From: Lachnospiraceae bacterium
GTDB lineage: Bacteria > Bacillota > Clostridia > Lachnospirales > Lachnospiraceae
Assembly: GCA_902363555.1 (NCBI GenBank)
Contig: CABJAM010000014.1
Span: 1-64,000 of the forward strand
Length of the DNA: 64,000 nucleotides
Reading direction: 5' to 3'
A program made the translations under genes and the position numbers. Under the pieces are notes generated by a model. It ran no database searches, had not been told where the DNA came from, and worked only from the letters and a program-made list of their open reading frames with translations. This document shows positions 16,355 to 26,430 of the stretch, piece after piece (the first letter of the stretch is position 1; each line of letters begins with the position of its first letter).

Positions 16355-18775
16355 ATGAATACAAATTTACCTTATGAATTTCACAATAAAGATCGGGAAA
16401 TCGTTTTTAACCGCCATGATCTGCCCACACCGTGGATCAATTATTTATCCAACGGACGGATGCATGCGTTTGTATCTCAGGCCGGGGGCGGTATGTGCTG
16501 GTGGCGTACCCCGCAAAACTATCGTCTGACACGTTACCGCTTTTACAATCTGCCCATCGACAGTCCGGGATTCTACATTTATATACGTATGCCAGATGGC
16601 ACCATCTGGTCGCCGACCTTTCGGCCGTGCGAAACGGCGATGGATGCGTGGGAAGCTGCGCATTCACCGGGATATTCCAGATTTACTGCAAAAAAGGATG
16701 GCTTAAAGGCAACTCTGAAGCTGTTCATGGCTTTGGACAGTGATACGCTGATATGGGATCTGAAACTGGAAAATGAGGATAACGAAGTCATTGAATGCGA
16801 TGTATTTGCTTATGTGGAGTTTTCCCAGCTTAATTTTTCCCAGGAGGTGATCCTTGGTTATTATCTTAAGTGGAACACTGAGGCGAAGTATGATGAACAG
16901 ACCGGCGCGATCATGTATTTGTATACATCCTGGATGCAGCAGGATATACAAAAATCCCCGGTAGTCTATTTTGCTTCCGATAAAACCCCGGATTCTTACT
17001 GCTGCAACCGTGATTTGTTCTGCGGCAACTATCGGGATGAACGAAATCCTGTGGGCGTTGAAAATGGCAGTCTGGGGAACCAGAACATGGCCGGCGGCGA
17101 GCCGTGCGGCGCGCTGCACCATCATGTTGTTTTAGAGGCCGGCGGCGAAACGGGGATGCATTATTTCTTAGGCGTTACACCGGGAGCGCTGGCCGACTAT
17201 GAGGGAGCCAGAAAGGCGACCGCGGAAACTTTAAATGTGCTAAAGGCCGATGGCTGCGCAGATGCGCAGTTTGATAAGGTTGCCGCCTGGTGGAGAGAAC
17301 AACTGGAGGTTTACCAGTGCGACATCCCGGATAAGGATATCGAGGGGCAGATCAACACATGGAATCCGATGCAGAGTGTAGTCACCGCCCGCTTTTCCCG
17401 ATCCATCAGCTCTACGGCGTCAGGTATTCGCGGAATCGGTTTTAGGGATACGGCGCAGGATATGCTGGCCCAGGCGTACCGCCGTCCGGAATGGGCCAAA
17501 GAGATGTTATATCTTTTGGCGTCTCACCAGCTTGAGGATGGTCATGCGGTCCATACATTCTGGCCGGAGGAAAACAAACTGCCACAGGACATCACCCGTT
17601 CCGATGATCATATATGGATGACCTATCTGGCCTATGCGATCATTGCGGAATCCGGAGACATGTCTTTACTGGATAAAGAGATCCCATTTTTAGGCACGGA
17701 CCTGAAGACACCGGCGGCGCCGGCCACGATGTGGGAACATCTGCTGCGCGGCATTGAGTTTACAGAAAACCATCTGGGCGAACATGACCTGCCGCTGATC
17801 CTGTTCAGCGACTGGAACGATCATCTGGGGCCTTTTGGAAGAAAGGGGAAGGGCGAAACTGTTTTTGTATCCCAGCAGCATATTTATGCATTGAAACAGT
17901 TGACCGAGCTGGCTGAGATAAGGGGCGATAACGCTTCAGTGGAACGGTTTGCAAAACTGATCCAAAAGCAGGAGAAGGCGCTTGAAAAGTATTGCTGGGA
18001 TGGCGAATGGTATCTGCGCGGCATCGATGATGACGGCAGGCCGATCGGTACGCATGCCGATGACTATGCGAAGATCTGGGTAAACAGCCAGAGCTGGATG
18101 ATCCTGTCCGGAACAGGTGAAAAAGAAAAGAATATACAGGCCATGGATTCTGTTAAGAAGCTGATGGATACAGGCATGGGTCTTTTGATCAACACGCCGG
18201 GCATTCCGGCGGATACTGGTTCCGGAAACCACAAGGTGAACGGGCTCCCGGCAGGCTACTCTGAAAATGGCGGTATCTTCTGTCAGGCAAACTGCTGGGC
18301 GATCATCGCGGAGGGTCTGCTGGGCCGGGGAGATAACGCCTGGAAATACTACAAACAGTTAGTTCCGAATGAAGTGATCAAAAAGATCGGTATCGATGCG
18401 TACCGCGGCGAGGCTTACGCATATTCCAGCACGATGTTAGGGCCGGAGAATGAGCAGTTTGGTCAGGCCTGCGTATCTCAGGTGACCGGCACCGCGGCGT
18501 GGATGGATGTGGCAGTGACCCAGTATCTGCTTGGTATCCGCCCAACGGTCAAAGGACTGGTCATCGATCCGACGATCCCATCGGATTGGACCGGCTATAC
18601 GATTTCGCGCCGGTACCGCGGATGTATGCTGAACATCGAGGTGAAAAACCCGGAGGGTGTGGAACACGGTGTGGCGCGTATGTGCATTGATGGCGAAGAA
18701 ATTTCCGGAAATATGATCCGTCCGGAGATGGTTTCAGATAGGACGGTAGCGAACGTCACAGTGATCATGGGATAA
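16355..18775 (+). CDS. GH94 beta-glycoside phosphorylase
   Basis: Cleaves a beta-linked disaccharide with phosphate to give a sugar-1-phosphate, saving ATP; the closest functional class by sequence is cellobiose-phosphorylase-like. 806 aa with the N-terminal sandwich (FHNKDREIVFNRHDLPTPW), helical barrel (GIGFRDTAQDML, SHQLEDG) and the catalytic acid in SDWNDHLGPFG (Asp489). The exact acceptor cannot be read from sequence. No signal peptide, so phosphorolysis is intracellular. GCAGGAGG precedes the ATG; spacing to its neighbours is 14 and 16 bases. It implies that the imported material includes a beta-linked disaccharide unit. Confidence 0.88.
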   Translation: MNTNLPYEFHNKDREIVFNRHDLPTPWINYLSNGRMHAFVSQAGGGMCWWRTPQNYRLTRYRFYNLPIDSPGFYIYIRMPDGTIWSPTFRPCETAMDAWEAAHSPGYSRFTAKKDGLKATLKLFMALDSDTLIWDLKLENEDNEVIECDVFAYVEFSQLNFSQEVILGYYLKWNTEAKYDEQTGAIMYLYTSWMQQDIQKSPVVYFASDKTPDSYCCNRDLFCGNYRDERNPVGVENGSLGNQNMAGGEPCGALHHHVVLEAGGETGMHYFLGVTPGALADYEGARKATAETLNVLKADGCADAQFDKVAAWWREQLEVYQCDIPDKDIEGQINTWNPMQSVVTARFSRSISSTASGIRGIGFRDTAQDMLAQAYRRPEWAKEMLYLLASHQLEDGHAVHTFWPEENKLPQDITRSDDHIWMTYLAYAIIAESGDMSLLDKEIPFLGTDLKTPAAPATMWEHLLRGIEFTENHLGEHDLPLILFSDWNDHLGPFGRKGKGETVFVSQQHIYALKQLTELAEIRGDNASVERFAKLIQKQEKALEKYCWDGEWYLRGIDDDGRPIGTHADDYAKIWVNSQSWMILSGTGEKEKNIQAMDSVKKLMDTGMGLLINTPGIPADTGSGNHKVNGLPAGYSENGGIFCQANCWAIIAEGLLGRGDNAWKYYKQLVPNEVIKKIGIDAYRGEAYAYSSTMLGPENEQFGQACVSQVTGTAAWMDVAVTQYLLGIRPTVKGLVIDPTIPSDWTGYTISRRYRGCMLNIEVKNPEGVEHGVARMCIDGEEISGNMIRPEMVSDRTVANVTVIMG

Positions 18776-18791
18776 AAGTAAAGGAGCAATT

Positions 18792-20048
18792 ATGAGAGAA
18801 AATGTATTTTTAGCGGGCGCCGCAAAAGGGAATATTACACCAAAAGAGGAATGGCTGCCACTGCCATATTTTGGTGATGTGGAAATGAATCGGATTGATG
18901 ACGACCTGCACATACGAGTGCTGGCAATGCAATTAAACGACCAGAAGCATCTTTTTATATCTTTTGATATGGTGGTTGTTCCATTTTCGGAACAATTGAT
19001 GCAATTGATATGGGAGAAGCTGGGAATCCCCAAAGAAAATATTTTTATGACAGCGACACACAGTCATACAACGCCAATTGTTATGTTGGGAATTTTAACA
19101 GAAAACGACAAAAAAGATCTTTTCTTAGAATGGCTTGAAATTATTAAAGATGTGTTGATCCAAACCATTGAGAGAGCAATGACGCGTATGCAGCCGGCAA
19201 AAATTGGATATGGAACGGGAAAATCATACATTAATGTTAATCGCGACGAAATAAAACATGGAAACAAGGCTGAGCTTGGAAATAATTATGAGCGGCCCAG
19301 TGATAAAACGATGTATTTAGTTCGGCTGGAAGATCTGAATGGTCAGACGATCGCATTAATTGTCAATTATGCTGTGCATGCTGTTGTTATGAATGGTTGT
19401 CTGATTGATGGCGGTGTGGCTGTGAGTGGAGATATTGCAGGCAGATCATCTTCACTTATGGAAGAAAAACTGGGTAAGGATTCGGTTGTATTGTGGACAT
19501 CAGGTGCAGCAGGCGATCAGAATCCAAGAATTATGAGTAATTTCGGAATGCAGCTTGTGGATGGCGAGATGAAGCTTGTGAATTTGGGTGAAGGCGGCCT
19601 TGTTGTATTACAGGCGTTATCTGAAGAACATGTCAGAAATATTATTGCTGCAAATGATGCGATCACATGTGATGAATGTCCGGAGGATTTACAATCATAC
19701 ACGGAACAGGTTAGCTGTGCAGGCCGGAACAACGATTTTTTTAAATCCGAAAACGGGGAACCAAAAGATATTCAATATGAAATTCGCGTATTGAAAATAG
19801 GAAATGTGTTATACCAGGGGGTTTCGGCGGAAGTAGTAACAAGCCTTGGGAAGAGTATACGGGAATCATCGCCGTATGATGAAACGATTTTTGTAACACA
19901 CGTGACAACAACCAATGGGTATATTCCAGATGATTGGGAATATGAGCATGAATCATTTGAGGCGGAAGGAACACTGGTCGCGCAGGGCGCTGCATTGCCG
20001 GCATTATTGGAAGGGTTCCGGAAATTGTATGATCGTATCCATTCATAA
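18792..20048 (+). CDS. Neutral/alkaline ceramidase-like hydrolase
   Basis: 418 aa, matching the N-terminal domain of neutral ceramidases: start GAAKGNITP, metal-binding THSHTTP, and SGAAGDQNPR in the place of the ceramidase catalytic region. Proteins of this superfamily in bacterial sugar loci are often annotated only by the domain and their substrates are unknown. There is no signal peptide and no C-terminal ceramidase domain, so true ceramidase action is unlikely; cleavage of an ester or amide on an imported glycoside is a reasonable guess. Codon usage turns AT-rich here: 19201-19260 is 18/60 G+C against 39/60 for 17101-17160 in the GH94 gene. Confidence 0.75.
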   Translation: MRENVFLAGAAKGNITPKEEWLPLPYFGDVEMNRIDDDLHIRVLAMQLNDQKHLFISFDMVVVPFSEQLMQLIWEKLGIPKENIFMTATHSHTTPIVMLGILTENDKKDLFLEWLEIIKDVLIQTIERAMTRMQPAKIGYGTGKSYINVNRDEIKHGNKAELGNNYERPSDKTMYLVRLEDLNGQTIALIVNYAVHAVVMNGCLIDGGVAVSGDIAGRSSSLMEEKLGKDSVVLWTSGAAGDQNPRIMSNFGMQLVDGEMKLVNLGEGGLVVLQALSEEHVRNIIAANDAITCDECPEDLQSYTEQVSCAGRNNDFFKSENGEPKDIQYEIRVLKIGNVLYQGVSAEVVTSLGKSIRESSPYDETIFVTHVTTTNGYIPDDWEYEHESFEAEGTLVAQGAALPALLEGFRKLYDRIHS

Positions 20049-20088
20049 ATTGGGATGAGAATACAAAAGATGGAAAGAAGAGGATGGA

Positions 20089-22377
20089 ATGTATAAAACG
20101 AATTGGGTCTGGATACCAGATTGGAATGAAAAGGATAGGGAAGAACCACGCATAATTTATTTCCGTAAGGCGATTGAATTGGGAAAAATTCCTGAAAAAC
20201 TGGAAGTGAAAATATCGGCAGATTCCAGATATAAGTTATACGTAAATGGCAGATTAGCTGAAATAGGACCAAGCAGAGGAGACACAAAAATCTGGTACTA
20301 TGACACAGTCGATCTGGCGCCGTATCTTGTTGCAGGGAAGAATATTCTGGCTGTTATTGTTTTACGTTATCCACTGGAGTATACAAAAGGTAATTTTGGA
20401 ATATTTCGAACTCAGACTCCAGGGTTTTATTTCGCAGGCGAATATACGGATGAAAATGGAGAAAACGTCAGCATATCGGCGGATGAAGGATGGAAATGTA
20501 AAAGGGAACCAAATGTCAAAATAGTACCAGAACAGCCCATGCTTGCGCCGCTCTACTTCTTTGAAGAAGCATCTGGAAATCCGGATACCTTTGGGTGGAT
20601 GAACGCAGATTATTCAGATGATGACTGGACTTTGGCTGAGGGAATATGGCAGCAGATGTTTATGAACAAAGCGGCGAGTCCGGGAAATATTTATCCAAGA
20701 ACGATTCCTTATATGCGACGGGTTCCCCGAAGATTTGAAGGTATTATAACTATAAGAGAATCTAAGCTGGAAAAAACGGAATGGAATAATATGCTTGCGG
20801 GCAAAAAATCAGTGACGATTGGGCCGGATTCCAAAGAAATTGTGGAGATAAATGCAGGCGAGGAGATGACAGGATTTTTGAAGCTTTCTGTTATTGGAGG
20901 ACAAGGCGCAAAAATCAGAATGCTGCAATCGGAATCCTATATTCTTCCAGACGATCCAGGCGCTAAAGCGTCTGGAATGCCAAAAAAAGGTAATCGTATT
21001 GACTATATAAACGGTCAATTGCAGGGATATACAGATCGTTATGAGGTAAGAGGACTTGGAAGGACAGAAGCGCCGGAAATTTTCGAAACGTTTTGGTTTC
21101 GTACGTTTCGCTTTATCCAGCTTGAGATTATTACGGCAGATGAACCTTTAACAATCGAAAGCTTTGACTATGAAGAGACCGGGTATCCATTAGAGATTAA
21201 GACCTGGGTGAAAACCTCAGATGAATCGATGAATGCAATATGGGATATTAGTGAAAGAAGTTTAAAACGGTGTATGCATGAGACGTATATGGATTGCCCT
21301 TTCTATGAGCAGCTGCAATATGCGATGGATACAAGATCAGAGATTCTATATACATATATGACCGCAGCAGATGACAGACTTGCCCGGAAGAGCTTTGATG
21401 ACTTTAGACGTTCCAGACGATACGATGGTCTGATCAACTGCAGCTATCCCACCTATAACAGTAATGTTATTCCAGGGTTTTCGATTTACTATATTATGAT
21501 GCTTTATGATCATATGATGTTCTTTGGAGATAAAGCACTGATTCGTTCGTATTTACCAACGGTCGATGAAATTTTGGAATATTTTAACTGTCATCTTACC
21601 CAGGAAGGTATCGTTGATAAAATAGGAGGACCATTGTTCAAAAATGCATCATGGTCATTTATTGACTGGTCAGCTCATTGGGATGCAACATCAGGGGTGC
21701 CGACAGCAACATTATCCGGACCTATTACAATGGAAAGTCTTCTCTATATTATGGGCCTGGAGTCTGCGGCCAAAATGGCTTCTTTTGTCGGCAGAAAGGG
21801 AATTGCTGATGAATATCACAAGCGTGCAGAAAAAGTAAAGGAAGCAGTTCGTACGTATTGTGCAGGAAGTAACGGTATGCTTCAGGATGGGCCAGGCATT
21901 GATGATTACAGTCAGCATTGTCAGGTGTTTGCTATCCTGACAGATACAGTAGAGCTGAAACAGGGAAAGGAAAATCTTTTAAAGACGCTTCAAAACAAAC
22001 AGGAATATGCGCAGTGTACGGTGGCCATGGCATATTATCTGTATCGGGCTTTAGAAAAATGCGATTTATATGAGAATACAAATGAATTGTGGGATATATG
22101 GCGGGATATGATTAAGAATAATCTTACGACATGTGTGGAGGACCCGGTAGGCCAAAGAAGTGACTGCCATGCATGGGGGGCCCTGGCACTTTACGAGCTG
22201 CCCGCCGTTATCCTTGGGGTACGCCCCACAAAGCCGGGATTTGAAGAAATGGAAGTGAAGCCAGTGCCTGGTCATTTTACCTGGGCCGAAGGTGAAGTCA
22301 TAACACCAAAAGGAATTGTTCAGGTTAAATGGAAGAGAAAAGAAAAAGATATGGAACTTCAATATAAATGGCTATAA
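20089..22377 (+). CDS. Alpha-L-rhamnosidase, GH78 (second)
   Basis: 762 aa, shorter than the first GH78. It begins with a beta-sandwich (WIPDWNEKDREEPRIIYFRK, then ADSRYKLYVNGRL) and carries the catalytic stretch DCPFYEQLQYAMDTR: Asp402, Glu407, Asp414, the same D-x4-E-x6-D spacing. It belongs to a different GH78 subgroup from the enzyme at 3864 (YEQLQY type). Cytoplasmic. A GAAGAGGATGGA stretch serves as ribosome site. Like its two neighbours it is AT-rich compared with the genes before and after, suggesting it arrived with them. Confidence 0.9.
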   Translation: MYKTNWVWIPDWNEKDREEPRIIYFRKAIELGKIPEKLEVKISADSRYKLYVNGRLAEIGPSRGDTKIWYYDTVDLAPYLVAGKNILAVIVLRYPLEYTKGNFGIFRTQTPGFYFAGEYTDENGENVSISADEGWKCKREPNVKIVPEQPMLAPLYFFEEASGNPDTFGWMNADYSDDDWTLAEGIWQQMFMNKAASPGNIYPRTIPYMRRVPRRFEGIITIRESKLEKTEWNNMLAGKKSVTIGPDSKEIVEINAGEEMTGFLKLSVIGGQGAKIRMLQSESYILPDDPGAKASGMPKKGNRIDYINGQLQGYTDRYEVRGLGRTEAPEIFETFWFRTFRFIQLEIITADEPLTIESFDYEETGYPLEIKTWVKTSDESMNAIWDISERSLKRCMHETYMDCPFYEQLQYAMDTRSEILYTYMTAADDRLARKSFDDFRRSRRYDGLINCSYPTYNSNVIPGFSIYYIMMLYDHMMFFGDKALIRSYLPTVDEILEYFNCHLTQEGIVDKIGGPLFKNASWSFIDWSAHWDATSGVPTATLSGPITMESLLYIMGLESAAKMASFVGRKGIADEYHKRAEKVKEAVRTYCAGSNGMLQDGPGIDDYSQHCQVFAILTDTVELKQGKENLLKTLQNKQEYAQCTVAMAYYLYRALEKCDLYENTNELWDIWRDMIKNNLTTCVEDPVGQRSDCHAWGALALYELPAVILGVRPTKPGFEEMEVKPVPGHFTWAEGEVITPKGIVQVKWKRKEKDMELQYKWL

Positions 22378-22422
22378 ATAACAATAGCTTACAGAATCTA
22401 TTTATAGCAGAGAGGAAAAAGA

Positions 22423-23775
22423 ATGCATACAAAACAGGAGAATGAAAATAAGAATCTTCATAATATTTATGCCATACTCAGTGAGAATAAAGAAATAACA
22501 CTGCCGGAAAATATCCGGGAAGAATACTTTAAGGTTCCTTTTATTGATCATAATGGCGAAACACAGATGGCAAATGGATGTTTATTTCTTCCAGTATCGG
22601 ATAAACCGGTGCCACTTGTTTATTTTAGCTATTACAAGGTAACAAAAGAATCCTTTGAGTTAGCGAACTATTTGAAAGAAGGCTGGGCGGTTGCATCTCC
22701 GTTTGAGGAGGTGGATCATAATATTGAGATTACAAGGGATGGGCTTGTGTCCAACTCATCCCTGCTTTATGAATTGAGACATCGTCCTGAAATAGATCCG
22801 GATAGAATTGCCTTGGTGGGAGGTTCCGCAGGCGGGTATACAGCAATGATGTTATCCGCATTACATCTGTTTCCATGTTGTACAGTTGCAAGCGGAGCTT
22901 TTGCAAATGTTTATTTCAACTACCGTCATTATGCACCATACCTTTCCACGTTTAATCTTCCAGCCGCGATGGCGCTTAAGGACGATGAACGAAAAGATCT
23001 GATGACATTGCTTTCCAGGCTCCCAATACCCTATGGAATCGTATTTAATACTTGCCGCAATGAGGAAATCGACGCCAGAATAGACGATCTGGATATTGCA
23101 GCCGCTGTATCCCCATCCATGCTGGGAGCTTGTTATTCCAATCCACTTATGGAAATTCATAATACCTCTGATATTTTAGTACCGGTGGATCAGATTACCA
23201 AGTCCTATACGTATGAGCATGTCAGCAGTGACCTTCCGGATAACTTTAAAATCCATCTGGCTGACTATGACCTTCCAGAAGACTTTGATAAGAGCTTTGT
23301 AGAATTGCTTCCAAAGGATTCCTATACAGAGCGGCTGCTTCCAGTCGTTCCGGAGGGGAAAATCGAGGAAATGCCTTTTGATAATAAAGTTTTTCAGATC
23401 AATATAGTAGATGAAGGAGAACCGCAAAGCCATGGAAGTCACGGCACAGATATGCCGAAAGGAATCAGCTCTCAGTGCGGATATATAAAGCATGCGTTTG
23501 CTGCGGGAAATATAAACAATTTTCTGACAAATGGAAAACTTCAGCTTCTAATGGAACGCTACGCAGGAATTAGTATTCAAATGCCTCCACATGAAGGGGA
23601 TGTGTACGGAAGCACTTTGCTGTACCAGAAGGAAGTTGTGGAAGTTCTTTCCTGTTACATAGCGCGGCATCCGGAGGAAAATGTCAGGGAACGTTTACTG
23701 GAGCTTGGAAAATGTAAAAAAGAATTATCTGCATCCGTGGAAGACTGCCTGAGAAAGCTGGAAGGAGCGTTATAA
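22423..23775 (+). CDS. Alpha/beta-hydrolase, peptidase S9-like
   Basis: 450 aa with a nucleophile elbow GGSAGG (Ser135), a likely acid in NTSDILVPVDQ and a histidine-rich SHGSHGTD segment. The fold resembles prolyl-oligopeptidase-type esterases, but the oxyanion HGGG motif is absent and I cannot name a characterised relative. No signal peptide or membrane segment. It is the third gene of an AT-rich trio inside the operon (ceramidase-like, GH78, this). Probably an ester hydrolase acting on the same imported material. Confidence 0.65.
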   Translation: MHTKQENENKNLHNIYAILSENKEITLPENIREEYFKVPFIDHNGETQMANGCLFLPVSDKPVPLVYFSYYKVTKESFELANYLKEGWAVASPFEEVDHNIEITRDGLVSNSSLLYELRHRPEIDPDRIALVGGSAGGYTAMMLSALHLFPCCTVASGAFANVYFNYRHYAPYLSTFNLPAAMALKDDERKDLMTLLSRLPIPYGIVFNTCRNEEIDARIDDLDIAAAVSPSMLGACYSNPLMEIHNTSDILVPVDQITKSYTYEHVSSDLPDNFKIHLADYDLPEDFDKSFVELLPKDSYTERLLPVVPEGKIEEMPFDNKVFQINIVDEGEPQSHGSHGTDMPKGISSQCGYIKHAFAAGNINNFLTNGKLQLLMERYAGISIQMPPHEGDVYGSTLLYQKEVVEVLSCYIARHPEENVRERLLELGKCKKELSASVEDCLRKLEGAL

Positions 23776-23812
23776 AGATCTGGAAAAAGTAATCACTTAG
23801 GAGCGTAAAAAG

Positions 23813-25588
23813 ATGAGTAATGAATATAACGTTAACGGCATACTCAACACGGCCGATGGCCGGAACCATCAGGAGCCGCAGGCTGTTTCGGCGGAAGATA
23901 CGGCGGCGGCCACTATGGAGCTGGTGCAGTTTCTGACGATGAAACTTATGGAGGAACTTCCGGCCCCTGAGTACGAAAATGTGGTACGGAAGGAAATCCC
24001 CATTGTTTTGTCGGACGGCATCCGGCTTGCCAGTGTTGCCTACTTTCCGGACGGCGCAGGCCCGTGGCCGGTGGTTCTACATCGATTCCCTTATGGCCCG
24101 TCGGAATTTCCGGAACATGATATTGTTGGGGAGATATTTGCAAAACGCGGTTATGTGTACTTTACAAACCGCTGCCGGGGAACCGGCCTTTCCGAAGGGC
24201 GTATCAATGCCTTTGAGCAGGAGACCAGGGATGGGCTTGAGGTGCTGGATTATGTTTCAGAGCAGGAATGGTGTGACGGGAACATCGGCACTTACGGGGC
24301 ATCTTATATGGGCCATGTTCAGTGGTCCATCGCCGGCAGCAAAAATCCGGCGCTGAAAACGATGTACATTCAGGTGTTTGGCGGGCATCCCTATGAGACC
24401 TATTACAGAAACGGAATGCTCAGGCAGGACATTTGGCAAAGCTGGATTACTGGTAATGGAGGAAATGCCCGTGACCGGTCCGAAGAAGAAGCAGCCAGAC
24501 TGCACGAAAAAGCATTTGAGATTGTTCCGCCGGTAAATATAGGGGAGCGTTTGCTGGATGATCCTGTGGAATGGGCCAGGAAGATTCTGACGAATCCGGA
24601 AGAAGTCAATGACGGATGGCAGACCGGGTTTTGGAAGGAATACAAGGATCAGGTTGAAAAACTTAATATTCCGGTACTTCTGCAATGCGGCTGGTTTGAT
24701 CTGTTTTGCCAGTCTCAGTTGGATTCCTGGCGCGCCCTTCCTGAGCAGACACGGAAAAAGAGCCTGTGCCTTGTGGGGCCGTGGGATCACTTTGGTTTTA
24801 CCAACAATGTTCTTCCGTATCCCGGCCAGGAGCGCTTTGGCGTGATGCAGATTAAAACAACATTGCAATGGTTTGACCACTTTCTAAAGGGGAACGCACT
24901 GACGCTCCCTGTGGGAGGCATGGAGACTTACTGCATTGGCGATAATATATGGAAGTTCTGGCCCGACGATATTAGCGCTGTGGACCGTGAGCAGCTTTAC
25001 CTTGGCGCCCGGTCACTGAACGCTGATGTAACAGAAAATGGGAAGCTGACTTATACTTATGATCCGAAGCATCCTGTAAAATCGCTTGAACTTGGATTAA
25101 GCCGGGGCGCGGTTGTGGGTCCGGAGCCTGGGGAGCGGGAAAAAGAAGGCGTGTACAGCTTTGTATCAGAGGCGCTTACACACGACGTAACTCTGGCGGG
25201 AAAAATGCGCACGGAGCTTTATGTATCTTCCACGGCGCCTGCCACGGCGTTCACACTGGGGCTGTTTGATATGCACAGTGACGGCAGAAGTTTTTTGATC
25301 TTTAACGATATCACTGACATCCGGTATGAGAAAGACCATTTTGAACCATATGAGCCGAACACTGTTAAGAGGATTGTGCTGGAATCCCAGGATATTGTCT
25401 GGACCTTCAAAAAAGGAAGCCGGATTTGTATCGATGTGTCTTCATCCGATTTCCCATGGTATAACGCTCATAATAATACGACGGTCATCTGGGGGCTGGC
25501 AACGGAATCTGCCATTGCACAAAATACGATATATTTTGGAATAGATACGCCATCAAAGATTATCTTGCCAGTGAATGCCGGAAATTGA
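23813..25588 (+). CDS. CocE/NonD-type acyl esterase
   Basis: 591 aa, X-Pro dipeptidyl-peptidase (S15)-like hydrolase as in cocaine esterase. N-terminal catalytic domain with GTYGASYMGHVQW (Ser164), a lid of helices at about 190-280 and the histidine in VGPWDHFGF; C-terminal jelly-roll domain from about residue 400 (TLAGKMRTELYVSS). Members hydrolyse aromatic or bulky acyl esters (family knowledge), which would suit benzoyl- or cinnamoyl-type decorations. Base composition returns to the GC-richer pattern of the operon. Last gene of the long plus-strand run; it faces the AraC gene tail to tail. Confidence 0.87.
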   Translation: MSNEYNVNGILNTADGRNHQEPQAVSAEDTAAATMELVQFLTMKLMEELPAPEYENVVRKEIPIVLSDGIRLASVAYFPDGAGPWPVVLHRFPYGPSEFPEHDIVGEIFAKRGYVYFTNRCRGTGLSEGRINAFEQETRDGLEVLDYVSEQEWCDGNIGTYGASYMGHVQWSIAGSKNPALKTMYIQVFGGHPYETYYRNGMLRQDIWQSWITGNGGNARDRSEEEAARLHEKAFEIVPPVNIGERLLDDPVEWARKILTNPEEVNDGWQTGFWKEYKDQVEKLNIPVLLQCGWFDLFCQSQLDSWRALPEQTRKKSLCLVGPWDHFGFTNNVLPYPGQERFGVMQIKTTLQWFDHFLKGNALTLPVGGMETYCIGDNIWKFWPDDISAVDREQLYLGARSLNADVTENGKLTYTYDPKHPVKSLELGLSRGAVVGPEPGEREKEGVYSFVSEALTHDVTLAGKMRTELYVSSTAPATAFTLGLFDMHSDGRSFLIFNDITDIRYEKDHFEPYEPNTVKRIVLESQDIVWTFKKGSRICIDVSSSDFPWYNAHNNTTVIWGLATESAIAQNTIYFGIDTPSKIILPVNAGN

Positions 25589-25616
25589 ATATTTGGGGCG
25601 AAAACATTCCCGGATG

Positions 25617-25645
25617 TGAACCGTTCAGCCCCTTAGAACTGTTAC
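25617..25645. repeat. Degenerate palindromic element, copy C
   Basis: TGAACCGTTCAG (25617-25628) and GAACTGTTAC (25636-25645) match the arms of the palindromic element at 26439-26472 at most positions, but the left arm is decayed. No flanking direct repeat is recognisable. It lies between two convergent genes, on the 3' side of the AraC gene, while intact copy B lies on its 5' side. Confidence 0.4.
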
Positions 25646-25647
25646 GC

Positions 25648-25663
25648 AGGTTTTAATAAACCT
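25648..25663. terminator. Small bidirectional hairpin
   Basis: AGGTTT-TAAT-AAACCT, a perfect 6-bp stem between the convergent CocE-type and AraC genes, overlapping the AraC stop codon. The A/T-rich stem is weak, so it is only a modest candidate for a terminator. Confidence 0.35.
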
Positions 25664-26399
25664 CACGATAATGTTTTTCCCGATATTGCGTAGGCGTCTC
25701 TTTCTGCCACTTGCGGAATACGGAGGTAAAGTTGCTCTGGGTCTGGAAACCTAAATAAGTTGCAATCTGCGAGATGGGCTTATCGGTGTGTTCCAGAAGA
25801 TTGCACGCCACCTTGATTTTCTCGCGTTGGATATAATTATGAAGCGACATGTTCATTTCGCGGGAAAACATACCGCACAGATAATTGGTGGAAAGACCGA
25901 CGTAGTCAGCAATTTCCTGAAGTGTGATTTTTTTAAATATATTTCGGGCAATGTAATTTTGAACCCGGCTAATCTGATAGGACTGCTTTTCTTCCTTTGC
26001 CTGATGGATCTGTTTTGCAAGCATGGTTGCGGCTGTCTGGTAGAGGTCATGGATCTCATCGGTTGTTTTGAGGAAAGAGAGGAAGAAAAGCAGTGAATCA
26101 CCCAGGTCGAAGACGTCATCCGGTACAACGCCCTCCTCTATGGCGATACGGGTAAACAGGGTGATTGCTGAAACAACGATATACGTATATCTGGTCACAG
26201 GATCAAGGGCGATGAGCCCCAGGTTATTATCAATTTTTTCAAAGGGTGAAATTTTGATCTCTTTATACTTTCCCTGACGGACCAGAGTCATCAGGTTGTC
26301 CTCAACGGTCATGGGAAGCCGCTGATAATCCAGCTCTGAATTACGAAGGCGGTTGATGTGGATCGCATACTTTACAATTTGTTCCTCGATATTTTTCAT
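25653..26399 (-). CDS. AraC-family transcriptional regulator
   Basis: 248 aa. The last 100 residues hold two helix-turn-helix motifs (LQEIADYVGLSTNYLCGMF and ISQIATYLGFQTQSNFTSVF) with the family ending KWQKETPTQYREKHY. The first 150 residues, with LDPVTRYTYIVVSAITLF, belong to a sensor-like domain common in Lachnospiraceae AraC proteins and not to a cupin. AGGAGGAAGG precedes the ATG. It is divergent from the GH106-like/GH43 genes and the shared gap holds two copies of a palindromic element, so it probably controls those genes in response to a released sugar. Confidence 0.9.
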   Translation of the reverse strand: MKNIEEQIVKYAIHINRLRNSELDYQRLPMTVEDNLMTLVRQGKYKEIKISPFEKIDNNLGLIALDPVTRYTYIVVSAITLFTRIAIEEGVVPDDVFDLGDSLLFFLSFLKTTDEIHDLYQTAATMLAKQIHQAKEEKQSYQISRVQNYIARNIFKKITLQEIADYVGLSTNYLCGMFSREMNMSLHNYIQREKIKVACNLLEHTDKPISQIATYLGFQTQSNFTSVFRKWQKETPTQYREKHYREVY

Positions 26400-26430
26400 G
26401 GTGGTCCTTCCTCCTGTATTGGAAAGTGTT

